Positions 10,994-20,586 of a DNA stretch of 64,000 nt are shown one piece after another. Positions within the stretch are counted from its first letter, which is position 1. Every line of letters begins with the position of its first letter. The notes under the pieces are model-generated. The model searched no databases, was not told where the DNA came from, and saw nothing but the letters and a program-made list of their open reading frames with translations. Both the position numbers and the translations under genes were made by a program. Origin of the DNA: Simmondsia chinensis (taxonomy: Eukaryota; Streptophyta; Magnoliopsida; Caryophyllales; Simmondsiaceae); NCBI GenBank assembly GCA_018398585.1, contig JAGTTD010000013.1, positions 12,065,237 through 12,129,236 of the forward strand, in the 5' to 3' direction.

Positions 10994-11690
10994 CTTCTTC
11001 TGATTTGGAAATAGCTCGTTGCCACATTGTCAGTCTTGACAACGAACTTACTCCCAAGTAGATAATGACGCCACACTCTCAAGCAATGAATAATGGCGGT
11101 CATCTCCTTGTCATGAGTAGCATATCGACGCTCGGTGTCATTGAGCTTCCTAGACTCGAAAGCAATAGGATGTTTCTCTTGCATCAGCACCCCTCCAATT
11201 GCAAAGTCTGAGGTATCGGTATGTACCTCAAAGGGTTGCCCAAAGTCGGGCAAGCGAAGAACGGGTTCCTCTATGACAGCCCTCTTCAAACTCTCGAAAG
11301 CAGCACGGCATCCATCATCCCAAAGCCACGGTTGCTTCTTCTTCAAAAGATTGGTTAGGGGCGTGGCCCTAACCGAATACCCGAGAATAAACCGCAGGTA
11401 GTAGTTCACTAGGCCTAGGAATGACCGTAGCTCACTAACTCCCTTAGGTTCTTCCCACTCTTCAATAGCGTGAACTTTGGCTTGATCCATGCGTATCACC
11501 CCTTGGCCTATGCGGTGGCCAAGGAACGACACTTCCTCCTAAGCAAACGAGCATTTCTCTTGTTTGACATAAAGCTCGTTCTCCTTCAAGGCTTGGAACA
11601 CCTTCTTCAATTGCCCCACATGTTCTTCCAGGGACTCACTATACACCACGATATCGTCGAGGTATACCACAACAAAGTTCACCATATCGG
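10990..11690 (-). pseudogene. Chromovirus RT C-part and RNase H
   Basis: It starts with the RT active-site motif YLDDIV (11660-11677) and runs through thumb and connection (VSFLGHRIG, LRSFLGLVNYY) into RNase H (FEVHTDTSDFAIGGVLMQ, HDKEMTAII, KTDN). An in-frame TAG lies near 11540. A frameshift near 11005 ends RNase H (YFQIRRS then stop); the frame of the next section continues downstream. Confidence 0.88.
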
Positions 11691-14125
11691 GTCACACAAG
11701 TCGTCTTCGGCTTAGGCTTATCACCCTCGGCTATCCGAACTTGCCAATACCCGGACCTCAAATCAAGTTTGGAAAAGTACCGTGCCTTCCCCAACCGATC
11801 AAATAAGTCAGCGACAAGCGGAATAGGATACTTGTTCTTTACCGTGACCTTGTTCAAGGCTCGGTAGTCAATGCACATTCGAAGTGACCCGTCTTGCTTC
11901 TTCTGGAACAAAACCGGTGCACCATACGGGGCCTTAGAGGGCCTAACAAACCCTGCATCAAGAAGCTCTTTCAACTGCTTCCTCAACTCTTCCAACTCGG
12001 GTGGAGCCATTCGGTAAGGCCCCATGGCGGGAGGCCTTGCCCCCGGCTCTAACTCGATCCTGTGGTCCACTTCCCTCCTTGGAGGTAAGTGTCTCGGTAA
12101 CTCAGGCGGCATAACATCTTGAAAGGCATCCAGAAGTCCTTTCACTTCCACGGGCACTTCCTTAGAATCGGGCTCCTTATCTTCTACCAATGTAGCAATG
12201 TAAGTCACCTGTTTCTTTCGGATTCCTTTCTTGAACTGAACGGTCGAGAGAAGTTTTGCCTCTACCTTCTCACGTAGTAGGGGCACAGCAAAGGTCTCTT
12301 GGCCATGAGTGATCTCCATGATGTTCTCTCCCAGAAATGACAAGGGCCTCACGGTGTCGAAGAAGTCCATCCCCAACACTACCTTGAAGTCATCCATCGT
12401 AACCACGGTCAAGTCAAGCGTGCCACTCCAATCTCCCAACTGGATGGGCACCTTCTTAGCAACCCCAAGGATCGGCTTGGATGAAGCATTAACGGTCTTC
12501 ATCCAACCCAACTCCTTGACATAGTCCAACCCGAGCCGTCTTGCCTCATGTTCTGACACGAAGTTGTGACTAGCACCTGTGTCCACCAATGCCTTTGTCT
12601 CGGCACCATTCACTTGGGCTTTGACATACATCAGCCCCTTGTTCCGTGCGCCCCCTGCCGGGACGGACACACCCCTGCGTGCCTGCGTCTGGATCGGGAC
12701 AGGAGCCCGGGCCTGCGCCTGGACATGCGCGGCACCCGGTACCTGCGTCTGGGAATGGGACTGGGACTGGACAGGCGCCCGGGCCTGCTCCTGGACATGC
12801 GCAGCGCCCGACCCCTGCGTCTGTGTCTGTGTCAGCGTTTGGGCCTGGGCCCGTGTCTGGACATTCTCCTGACTCGCTGCAGCTCTGCGCGCACCCTGGG
12901 ACATGGCCCCCAAGACACGCATAGAACCCATACTCGCACCTCCATTCCCTTGCTCTTGTGAAGCAACAAGGGCACTCAAAGCTTGACGTTCCGGACAGTC
13001 CCGGGCAAAGTGCGGGCCTGAGCATAGAAAACACGACCGGCGCTTGCCTTGGTCTGACCGGTTGTCCTGGTTTCGGTTGCTATGATGCTTGGTCTCATGA
13101 TGCTTGTTCTCGTGTTGCTTGCCTTTGTCCTTCCATGAAGGTGATTTGTAGGGCTTATCTCCCCCACTCTTCCCTTTGTTACTCTTGAAGTCCTTCTTCT
13201 TAGTAGAGTCTTTTTTGTACTCTACCAAGTTTTCGGCCTCGGATATTGCAGTGGCAAGATCTTGTACTCCTCTACGCTTCACCTCCATTTCGGCCCACGG
13301 TTGCAAGCCATCCAAGAAATAAATAAGTGCTAATGACTCAGGCATGTCAGGAAGTTCAAGCATAAGGGACTGGAACTCCGTGACATAGTCCCGGATAGAT
13401 CCCGTTTGCTTCAAACCCCTCAGCTTCTTCACAGCAACACTCTCGGCATTCTCCGGAAAGAAATATTTCTTGAACTCACGAACAAAGTCATCCCAAGTAT
13501 CAATAGTGCAAGTCCCACGGCTTATGTCACCATGGCGTCTCCTCCACCACAACGCCGCATCATCTTGTAGGTACATTGAAGCGGTGTTGATCTTGAGCGT
13601 CTCATCTTCAGGGCGAAGTGCCTCAAAGTACCTCTCCAAACACCACAAGAAATTGTCTATCTCTTTGGCGTTCCGTTTCCCTCCATACCTCGGCGGGTCT
13701 GGGACTTTGACACGAGACACACCACTCGTGCCAGCCCCATTAGCGACAGCGGTCTTGCACAGCATCACATCCTCCTTAACGATGTCAAGGTCTTGACGAA
13801 GTCCAAAAACAGCGTCCTTTAGCTGATCAAGTTGCTCCTCCATGGCATCCTTGATCTCGGTTATGGTCTCAAGGACCTTTCCCTCCATTCCGGTGACACT
13901 CTCCTCTAGGGACTCGATAGTGTCAAATTGGTCATGAACATCACCCATAACCAACTCTAATTTCGCCACACGAGCATCAAGACTACCAAGCGCATCCCGT
14001 GGAACAGACGAGTCCTTGGCCTTGCTTGCCTTTTTCGTGCGCGTCTCCGGTCTCCCTCTTGGTGGTTCCTCCATTGCTTGTGACGTACTCACAATTCCTT
14101 CCTCCACAACACTGCTCCCAGCCAT
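11639..14125 (-). pseudogene. Chromovirus gag-protease-RT N-part
   Basis: The first ATG downstream of the PBS is at 14125. A coiled-coil-like stretch (residues ~45-120) precedes the gag core ([43 protein letters not shown]). A zinc knuckle [13 protein letters not shown] (CX2CX3HX4C) follows, then a Q/A-rich repeat linker, then the aspartic protease ([12 protein letters not shown]). RT begins with [14 protein letters not shown] and [14 protein letters not shown]. After VTRYG part of the RT palm is missing and the frame shifts, ending the open frame, although YLDDIV survives just beyond. An internal deletion of roughly 90-100 nt is inferred from family length. Confidence 0.92.
12650..12930 (-). 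repeat. Coding repeats for a Gln/Ala-rich linker in chromovirus gag
   Basis: GC-rich imperfect repeats encode alternating T-Q/A-Q/S-Q runs and at least two copies of GAAHVQxQARAPV between the zinc knuckle and the protease. The region stands out in base composition from the rest of gag. Confidence 0.7.
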
Positions 14126-14134
14126 CACGTCAAT

Positions 14135-14148
14135 CTGCTCTGATACCA
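14135..14148 (-). other. Chromovirus primer binding site (initiator tRNA-Met)
   Basis: The minus strand reads TGGTATCAGAGCAG two bases inside the LTR end; TGGTATCAGAGC is the standard plant initiator tRNA-Met complement. Confidence 0.92.
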
Positions 14149-14150
14149 AC

Positions 14151-14886
14151 TGTCACGTGACGGTTTTTGACACTCTTGTCAAGCCCGTGTGCCACTTAAC
14201 TTCACTCCGAAAGTACCTCGCTAAGTCAGGCTCCTCGTTAACCCGAAGGTTGTGTTTATGCGGAATAAAGGCAAAAGAGTGTTTTGGAACAAAGGAAATA
14301 GAGTCACAATAACAATGTAAGTACATGTTCAAAGGGACAATGAGATTGGATTAATTTGGGTGAGTTTTGACACCCTTGGCAATTGCCATTCCTTATTATT
14401 TATACTTAATGATATTTACAATATGCATGAACCGTGTGTATTTCCTAAGGGGCACGGTTCATTACCTAGGAGACATAAATATTAAATAGGTACATGAATC
14501 TAGTCTAAATACATGGAATGTTAAAGGGACAAAATCGGGTGCACTCCCCTTGGGCTTAGCGTGTCAAGAGGACAGTGTAAATGGTCCAAGAGACACGCCG
14601 CAACAGCAAGGGACGCGACCTTTGGGAAGGACATGGGCGCCCGTGTCTGGGCCTGCGCCTAGGCGTGCTGGGACGCGACCCTGACACTGCCTGGACCGTG
14701 TCTGGGCCGTGTCTGGGGCGTGTCAAGGCCCTTTGGACGCGACCCTTCGTGTCAAGCGACATGTCCTCCCGTTTACATACACGCATCAAGTAAATTAAGG
14801 AAAAATAAGAAAGGCCTAGTACTTCCTAGTCCTTCTAGTACATTATTAAAAATAAAAAAGTACTATAATATTGGCGGTCCGTGACA
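14151..14886 (-). repeat. Chromovirus 5' LTR (right copy)
   Basis: TGTCACGTG...GTCCGTGACA, 736 bp, about 98% identical to the left copy by eye. Confidence 0.92.
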
Positions 14887-15074
14887 GGTGGCTATTAACT
14901 AAAATAATATCTAAGCTCATCTAACCAACCTAACTAACTAACAAACTCAACTAACAAGTACTTAAGTATCTACACATCCTATTACAATGGTGCAATTACC
15001 GGACTAATACCATCCAATACATTTAATTCATTCTAACTATCCTTGAGTACTTATCCCACATAGTATTCATGACA
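14887..15074 (-). repeat. LTR A, right part
   Basis: Resumes GGTGGCTATTAACTAAAATAA and ends ATTCATGACA, colinear with the second half of LTRs B and C. Confidence 0.9.
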
Positions 15075-15213
15075 TTACACCCCCCTTTGTGATTCTTGTC
15101 CTCAAGAATCTTAATAGAGAAGTTGTGGCATCAAATCTCTTGCTGCCAAATATGTAGCCTTGAAGTTGCTTGTTAACTTTGTATTTGCACTGCAAGCTGG
15201 TGCTCTACTGAAT

Positions 15214-16170
15214 TCATGTTCTTGCTGAAGCCTGATTTCTTGCTGAATTAGAGTGTTCTGCTGCAAAATCACTCTGAATTGTTGCTGAATCTGTGCAGCT
15301 GGTGAGCATTTGCTGCTGCAAAATTGTTGCTGGTGTTGATGTTAACCTGAATATGACCTGAATGAAGCAAATCACAAGTGCCCACAGTAGTATGAGTTGG
15401 ATATGCACTTCAAGAACTTCTATGCATTTGAAGTCCAAGCCATAGTGCCCTCCAATTTGGTGCAGCAGTATGAATTCAGCACTATGCTTTTCGCACTTAA
15501 ACAACACACCTCCATACTTAAGTTCAAATTGATCAATTGTCGCACCAAGGAATTGTCCTGAGTTTCTTGTCAATTTAGCGCCAGAAACACTCACAAACAA
15601 CTTAGCTTGAGATTCATGACCCAACATATATTCTTGTTTGCCAATGTATCCCATCCGTGGGATTTTCATCTTCCTTCTTCTTGCTCTAGAGTTAGATTTA
15701 AGCTGAATTTTGACATCTAACTCCAATCCTTTTAGATCAAGGGGCCTGTTATTGGTGTTCTTCTTTGAGTATACATCAACTTCATTCAATTGAGCTTGCA
15801 CATTTGTTGCTACTGCTGTAATAAGCACTTGATTCTTTACTGAATTTGATTGCACTGCAGTGATAACATCTGAATTCTTTGCTGAATTTGATTCATGACT
15901 GATAGAAGTCCGTCTTTTCCTTGCTAACTTGATTGTTTTCCTGATCCAAGAGTATGCACCGGATCTATCAATTTTCATAGTCACCACTTTGGGTTGCCTT
16001 AACCCCATGCTCCAGATCATGTTTAGCTTTTCCAAAACATCTTCATTCGACTTAAGCAGTAGAAATTCTGGGGGTCTTCCATTAAAATACAAAATGGGTC
16101 TAATTCTTGCTCTAAGTTTCTTGCTTATGTGAACCCTCCTACCACCAAGATGCAATGCCAACTTAGTCAC
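15214..16170 (-). pseudogene. RRM-element copy 1: downstream protein region, unknown domain
   Basis: An open stretch of 318 codons on the minus strand opens with a basic region (LHLGGRRVHISKKLRARIRP, later RRRKMKIPRMGYIGKQEY). The middle is rich in Asn/Ser/Val (SNSAKNSDVITAVQS). The hydrophobic segment VHIQLILLWALVICFIQVIF, near residues 250-270, could be membrane-spanning. A Gln/Ser-rich tail follows. I do not recognise a family. It has no in-frame ATG at its start; the frame continues upstream through a TAA (about 16182) to AEKATKWAHDAAARLKLAAR and the RRM region, suggesting one ancestral long protein. It may be a gag-like C-part. Confidence 0.55.
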
Positions 16171-16457
16171 AATATTTTACTGTAAAGGAAGTTTCAGATA
16201 CAATAATTTGCTGCTATATATTTCCATATGCACTTGCAACTCTCCCAGAACTATTGAATCCAATTTATGAAGGTTCTCACTGCATTGCTTGTCATTTGGA
16301 GTCTGTTTCCTGAAAGTTACTGCTGCAGCCTTGGAATTATCTGGCTTGAGTCGAAGTTCTGCGTTGTTTACATGCCTTGCTGCTAGCTTAAGTCGGGCTG
16401 CTGCATCATGAGCCCATTTTGTTGCTTTTTCTGCTCAATCTTTATTCAGATTCTGCT

Positions 16458-16964
16458 TTAAGACTGATTGTTCTTGAATGTTGTTGCTATAACCAGGTTT
16501 CTTTGCTTCTTGCACGAATCTTGCTCGAACTCAGCTGCTGGTACCATGCCCAAATTGACACCAGTACTGCCAGTTGAGTTCTGCTCCACTGCTTGATCAT
16601 TGTGCTGCTTGTTTTTTAAAGAAACAAGAAGTTCCTCTTTTCTTGGGTCTAAAGGCTCACTTAGAGAAGGAACTTGTTTTGTCTCCACAATTTTCACCCA
16701 AGGATTGAAGAATTGAACATCCAACAAACAACAATTGTCATAGATGTTTCTTCCATGTAGTTGGACAATTGCTAAGGCAGCTTGGTTTATTGAAGAATAT
16801 GTCACATAGGCTTCAATTTCTTGGTTAGTTATTGGATTGATTTCCATTTCTTCAATATGACCATAGGGATCGAAGACTTGATGGAGGATATTTTTGGTGG
16901 TGGGATAAATGGCATGTGAGATTCTTACCAAGAGTGTGGATCCCTTGCCAAATATTGCAGCCAT
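16458..16964 (-). CDS. RRM-element copy 1: PTB-like RNA-recognition-motif protein
   Basis: From the first ATG (16964) this encodes about 168 aa. Residues ~11-85 form one RNA-recognition motif: RNP2-like LLVRIS (11-16), RNP1-like IEAYVTYS (50-57), and the ending GRNIYDNCCLLDVQF (71-85). That ending closely resembles an RRM of plant polypyrimidine-tract-binding proteins. It probably binds RNA; whether it serves as a gag-like nucleocapsid is inference. It lies directly downstream of the PBS, where gag would be. Compared with copy 2, one A is missing near 16518, which changes the C-terminus (EQDSCKKQRN instead of EQDFVQEGKK). A TAG precedes the frame in line. Confidence 0.8.
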   Translation of the reverse strand: MAAIFGKGSTLLVRISHAIYPTTKNILHQVFDPYGHIEEMEINPITNQEIEAYVTYSSINQAALAIVQLHGRNIYDNCCLLDVQFFNPWVKIVETKQVPSLSEPLDPRKEELLVSLKNKQHNDQAVEQNSTGSTGVNLGMVPAAEFEQDSCKKQRNLVIATTFKNNQS

Positions 16965-17130
16965 TCCTTGACCAATAGATCGCAATATGCGTCCCTTGCC
17001 CAGTGGCAGCAAGAACTAAGGCTTATGCAATACAATTACTAATGCAGCAAATACTAATGCAGCAACTAATTCTGAAACATAAGCTCAATGTTCTTGATCG
17101 AATGCAAGTTTTCACAAGGCTCAAAATCGT

Positions 17131-17142
17131 GCTCTAATACCA
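17131..17142 (-). other. Primer binding site of RRM-element copy 1
   Basis: The minus strand reads TGGTATTAGAGC two bases inside LTR B, one mismatch to the initiator tRNA-Met PBS. Confidence 0.8.
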
Positions 17143-17144
17143 AA

Positions 17145-17538
17145 TGTCATGGCCCGAGGTGGCTCGGGTTATGACTTAGAATGAAAGAGAGTTTGGGAGA
17201 GAAAGAATTGAGAAAGAGATGAGAAAGAGAAGAGAATTAGAGGGAGAGTAGAGAGAATAGAAGGAAGTAAAGGAGATTGAGATTGTATATTATCATTTGA
17301 ATGAATTATTACAAGTGATTGATCAAGCTACTTATACTAGCTAAGTAAGAGGTGGCTATTAACTAAAATAATATCTAAGCTCATCTAACCAACCTAACTA
17401 ACTAACAAACTCAACCAACAAGTACTTAGGTATCTACACATCCTATTACAATGGTGCAATTACTGGACTAATACCATCTAATACATTTAATTCATTCTAA
17501 CTATCCTTGAGTACTTATCCCACATAGTATTCATGACA
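17145..17538 (-). repeat. LTR B (shared central LTR of the tandem array)
   Basis: TGTCATGGCCCG...TTCATGACA, 394 bp. It serves as the 5' LTR of copy 1 (PBS on its left) and the 3' LTR of copy 2 (purine tract on its right). It contains GA-rich runs (GAAAGAGAG, GAGAAGAGAATTAGAGGG). Confidence 0.9.
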
Positions 17539-17677
17539 TTACATCTCCCTTTGAGATTCTTGTCCTCAAAAATCTTAATAGAGAAGTTGTGGCATCAAAT
17601 CTCTTGCTGCCAAATATTTAGCCTTGAAGTTGCTTGTTAACTTTGTATTTGCACTGCAACCTGATGCTCTACTGAAT

Positions 17678-18502
17678 TCATGTTCCTGCTGAAACCTGAT
17701 TTCTTGCTGAATTAGAGTGTTCTGCTGCAAAATCACTCTGAATTGTTGCTGAATCTGTGCAGCCGGTGAGCATTTGTTGTTGCAAAATTGTTGCTGGTGT
17801 TGATGTTAACCTGAATATGACCTGAATGAAGCAAATCACAAGTGCCCACAGTAGTATGAGTTGGATATGCACTTCAAGAACTTCTATGCATTTGAATTCC
17901 AAGCCATAGTGCCCTTCAATTTGGTGCTGCAGCAGTATGAATTCAGCACTATGCTTTTCGCACTTAAACAACACACCTCTATACTTAAGTTCAAATTGAT
18001 CAATTGTTGCACCGAGGAATTGTCCTGAGTTTCCTGTCAATTCAGCGCCAAAAACACCCACAAACAACTTAGCTTGAGATTCATGACCCAACATATATTC
18101 TTGTTTGCCAATGTATCCCATCCGTGGGATTTTCATCTTCCTTCTTCTTGCTCGAGAGTTAGATTTAAGCTGAATTTTGACATCTAACTCCAATCCTTTT
18201 AGATCAAGGGGCCTGTTATTGGTGTTCTTCTTTGAGTATACATCAACTTCGTTCAATTGAGCTTGCACATTTGTTGCTACTGCTGTAATAAGCACTTGAT
18301 TCTTTACTGAATTTGATTGCACTGTAGTGATAACATCTGAATTCTTTGCTGAATTTGATTCATGACTGATAGAAGTCCGTCTTTTCCTTGCTAACTTGAT
18401 TGTTTTCCTGATCCAAGAGTATGCACCGGATCTATCAATTTTCATAGTCACCACTTTGGGTTGCCTTAACCCCATGCTCCAGATCATGTTTAGCTTTTCC
18501 AA
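17678..18502 (-). pseudogene. RRM-element copy 2: downstream protein region, unknown domain
   Basis: Nearly identical to the copy 1 region at 15214-16170 but shorter at its N-terminus, because one T is missing near 18535, which shifts the frame. It has the same basic start, same hydrophobic segment and same Ser/Gln-rich tail. Small differences include GVFGAELTGN versus SVSGAKLTRN. A 2-nt insertion (near 18793) further upstream also breaks the link to the RRM frame. No function assigned. Confidence 0.55.
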
Positions 18503-18902
18503 AACATCTTCATTCGACTTAAGCAGTAGAAATTCGGGGGTCTTCCATTAAAATACAAAATGGGTCTAATTCTTGCTCTAAGTTTCTTGCTTATGTGAAC
18601 CCTCCTACCACCAAGATGCAATGCCAACTTAATCACAATATTTTACTGTAAAGGAAGTTTCAGATACAATAATTTGCTGCTATATATTTCCATATGCACT
18701 TGCAACTCTCCCAGAACTATTGAATCCAATTTATGAAGGTTCTCACTGCATTGCTTGTCATTTGGAGTCTGTTTCCTGAAAGTTACTGCTGCACAGCCTT
18801 GGAATTATCTGGCTTGAGTCGAAGTTCTGCGTTGTTTACATGCCTTGCTGCTAGCTTAAGTCGGGCTGCTGCATCATGAGCCCATTTTGTTGCTTTTTCT
18901 GC

Positions 18903-19433
18903 TCAATCTTTATTCAGATTCTGCTTTAAGACTGATTGTTCTTGAATGTTGTTGCTATAACCAGGTTTCTTTCCTTCTTGCACGAAATCTTGCTCGAACT
19001 CAGCTGCTGGTACCATGCCCAAATTGACACCAGTACTGCCAGTTGAGTTCTGCTCCACTGCTTGATCATTGTGCTGCTTGTTTTTTAAAGAAACAAGAAG
19101 TTCCTCTTTTCTTGGGTCTAAAGGCTCACTTGGAGAAGGAACTTGTTTTGTCTCCACAATTTTCACCCAAGGATTGAAGAATTGAACATCCAACAAACAA
19201 CAATTGTCATAGATGTTTCTTCCATGTAGTTGGACAATTGCTAAGGCAGCTTGGTTTATTGAAGAATATGTCACATAGGCTTCAATTTCTTGGTTAGTTA
19301 TTGGATTGATTTCCATTTCTTCAATATGACCATAGGGATCGAAGACTTGATGGAGGATATTTTTGGTGGTGGGATAAATGGCATGTGAGATTCTTACCAA
19401 GAGTGTGGATCCCTTGCCAAATATTGCAGCCAT
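18903..19433 (-). CDS. RRM-element copy 2: PTB-like RNA-recognition-motif protein
   Basis: From ATG 19433 this encodes about 176 aa, identical in its RRM to copy 1 (LLVRIS, IEAYVTYS, GRNIYDNCCLLDVQF). This copy keeps the presumably original C-terminus EQDFVQEGKKPGYSNN...LNKD, ending at TGA. The same frame continues past that TGA into AEKATKWAHDAAARLKLAAR, so the TGA may be a nonsense change already present in the parent of both copies, or a natural end. No introns or catalytic domains seen. Confidence 0.8.
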   Translation of the reverse strand: MAAIFGKGSTLLVRISHAIYPTTKNILHQVFDPYGHIEEMEINPITNQEIEAYVTYSSINQAALAIVQLHGRNIYDNCCLLDVQFFNPWVKIVETKQVPSPSEPLDPRKEELLVSLKNKQHNDQAVEQNSTGSTGVNLGMVPAAEFEQDFVQEGKKPGYSNNIQEQSVLKQNLNKD

Positions 19434-19599
19434 TCCTTGACCAATAGATCGCAATATGCGTCCCTTGCCCAGTGGCAGCAAGAACTAAGGCTTATGCAAT
19501 ACAATTACTAATGCAGCAAATACTAATGCAGCAACTAATTCTGAAACATAAGCTCAATGTTCTTGATCGAATGCAAGTTTTCACAAGGCTCAAAATCGT

Positions 19600-19611
19600 G
19601 CTCTAATACCA
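19600..19611 (-). other. Primer binding site of RRM-element copy 2
   Basis: The minus strand reads TGGTATTAGAGC two bases inside LTR C, the same variant as in copy 1. Confidence 0.8.
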
Positions 19612-19613
19612 AA

Positions 19614-20007
19614 TGTCATGGCCCGAGGTGGCTCGGGTTATGACTTAGAATGAAAGAGAGTTTGGGAGAGAGAGAATTGAGAAAGAGATGAGAAAGAGAA
19701 GAGAATTAGAGGGAGAGTAGAGAGAATAGAAGGAAGTAAAGGAGATTGAGATTGTATATTATCATTTGAATGAATTATTACAAGTGATTGATCAAGCTAC
19801 TTATACTAGCTAAGTAAGAGGTGGCTATTAACTAAAATAATATCTAAGCTCATCTAACCAACCTAACTAACTAACAAACTCAACCAACAAGTACTTAGGT
19901 ATCTACACATCCTATTACAATGGTGCAATTACTAGACTAATACCATCCAATACATTTAATTCATTCTAACTATCCCTGAGTACTTATCCCACATAGTATT
20001 TATGACA
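19614..20007 (-). repeat. LTR C (outer 5' LTR of the array)
   Basis: TGTCATGGCCCG...TTTATGACA, 394 bp. One base of the inner-end inverted repeat differs from A and B. The sequence beyond it, CCCGGTTACCTAG, is not element sequence. Confidence 0.9.
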
Positions 20008-20586
20008 CCCGGTTACCTAGTAAATTCCGGTCCATGCAGCGACCCACAGAATACAAGAGCCAATTAAATCAGAAATTCTTTAAGGAGAAGTTTAAAGGGG
20101 AATCGAACTCCTAACTTATTAGCCTAAAATAACACTTTATTCCAACATAATAGAAATTTACTTAAAACTTTAAATTGGTTTTGGGAGAAAATATATTTGC
20201 GCTATTATTGATGCAATAATTGCTATTAATAAAAAGATAATCTAACTTATTGTAAATAATAGTCTCACTATTTTTTAAAACTGCTTTCGTATATATATAT
20301 ATATATATATATATATTTTTTGAACATTGACTACTTTCATATTATACTTTGTTCCAACAATAATAATACTTGATATTTGAGCAAACATATGTACGCCCCA
20401 ATAAATAATAAATAAATCGACATTCACCGGTAGCTTGCCATGTGTGATGAACAAGCCCGGGTGTCTCAGTCTCTTGCAGACATTTATACACCCATAACCG
20501 ACTTGTTATCAAACAATCATCTTTCTTCAATAATTTTTCAACCCCAAAACAAAATCGAAACTCACATCGTCTTCACTGTTAAAAAG
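20008..20586 (+). promoter_or_regulatory. Upstream region and 5' UTR of the LEA/SMP gene
   Basis: This is the 579 bp between LTR C and the LEA start codon. It holds an RY-core-like CATGCA (in GTCCATGCAGC, ~20034), an (AT)n tract at 20290-20317, TATA-like TTTATAC near 20483, and ACCGAC at 20497-20502. The RY motif is typical of seed promoters; none of these is proven. The coding frame is open upstream to an ATG at 20440, but that extension is not SMP-like and lies before the TATA candidate, so ATG 20587 is preferred. Confidence 0.4.

Larger units (their letters stand above)
8630..14886 (-). mobile_element. Chromovirus (Ty3 type), complete ends, 6.26 kb
   Basis: Two LTRs (8630-9366, 14151-14886) begin TGTCACG and end CGTGACA. 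Inside the right LTR, on the minus strand, is the initiator tRNA-Met PBS. Next to the left LTR is a purine tract (GGTGGGGGAGAG). The coding region is gag-protease-RT-RNase H-integrase-chromodomain on the minus strand. The insertion splits LTR A of the RRM array. It is flanked by AGGTG (8625-8629) and, at 14886-14890, AGGTG if the terminal A is shared, or a 4-bp GGTG otherwise. The LTRs differ at about 16 sites plus one indel in 736 bp by eye (~2%), so it is fairly young, but pol carries several breaks. Confidence 0.92.
8422..20007 (-). mobile_element. Tandem array of a small non-autonomous LTR element carrying an RRM protein
   Basis: Three ~394-bp LTRs (A 8422-8629 plus 14887-15074; B 17145-17538; C 19614-20007) start TGTCATGGCCCG and end CATGACA (TATGACA in C). 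They flank two internal regions of ~2.07 kb. On the minus strand each internal region begins with a PBS TGGTATTAGAGC, one base off the initiator tRNA-Met type. Each ends in a purine tract (AAAGGGGGGTGTAA in copy 1, AAAGGGAGATGTAA in copy 2). No protease, RT, RNase H or integrase is visible, so movement would need enzymes in trans. The coding content is an RRM protein plus an unknown downstream domain. The shared central LTR suggests unequal recombination. LTR A is split by a chromovirus. Confidence 0.8.

Noticed and set aside
12566..13188. Several open frames antisense or out of frame to chromovirus gag
   Set aside because: They overlap the GC-rich repeat block of gag. Their openness follows from composition, and none has a recognisable domain.
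20290..20317. (AT)n run upstream of the LEA gene as a TATA box
   Set aside because: A simple repeat about 270 bp from the start codon; a closer TATA-like word exists.
20440..20586. Upstream extension of the LEA frame to ATG 20440
   Set aside because: The extra 49 residues do not resemble SMP proteins, and a TATA-like word lies inside the extension.
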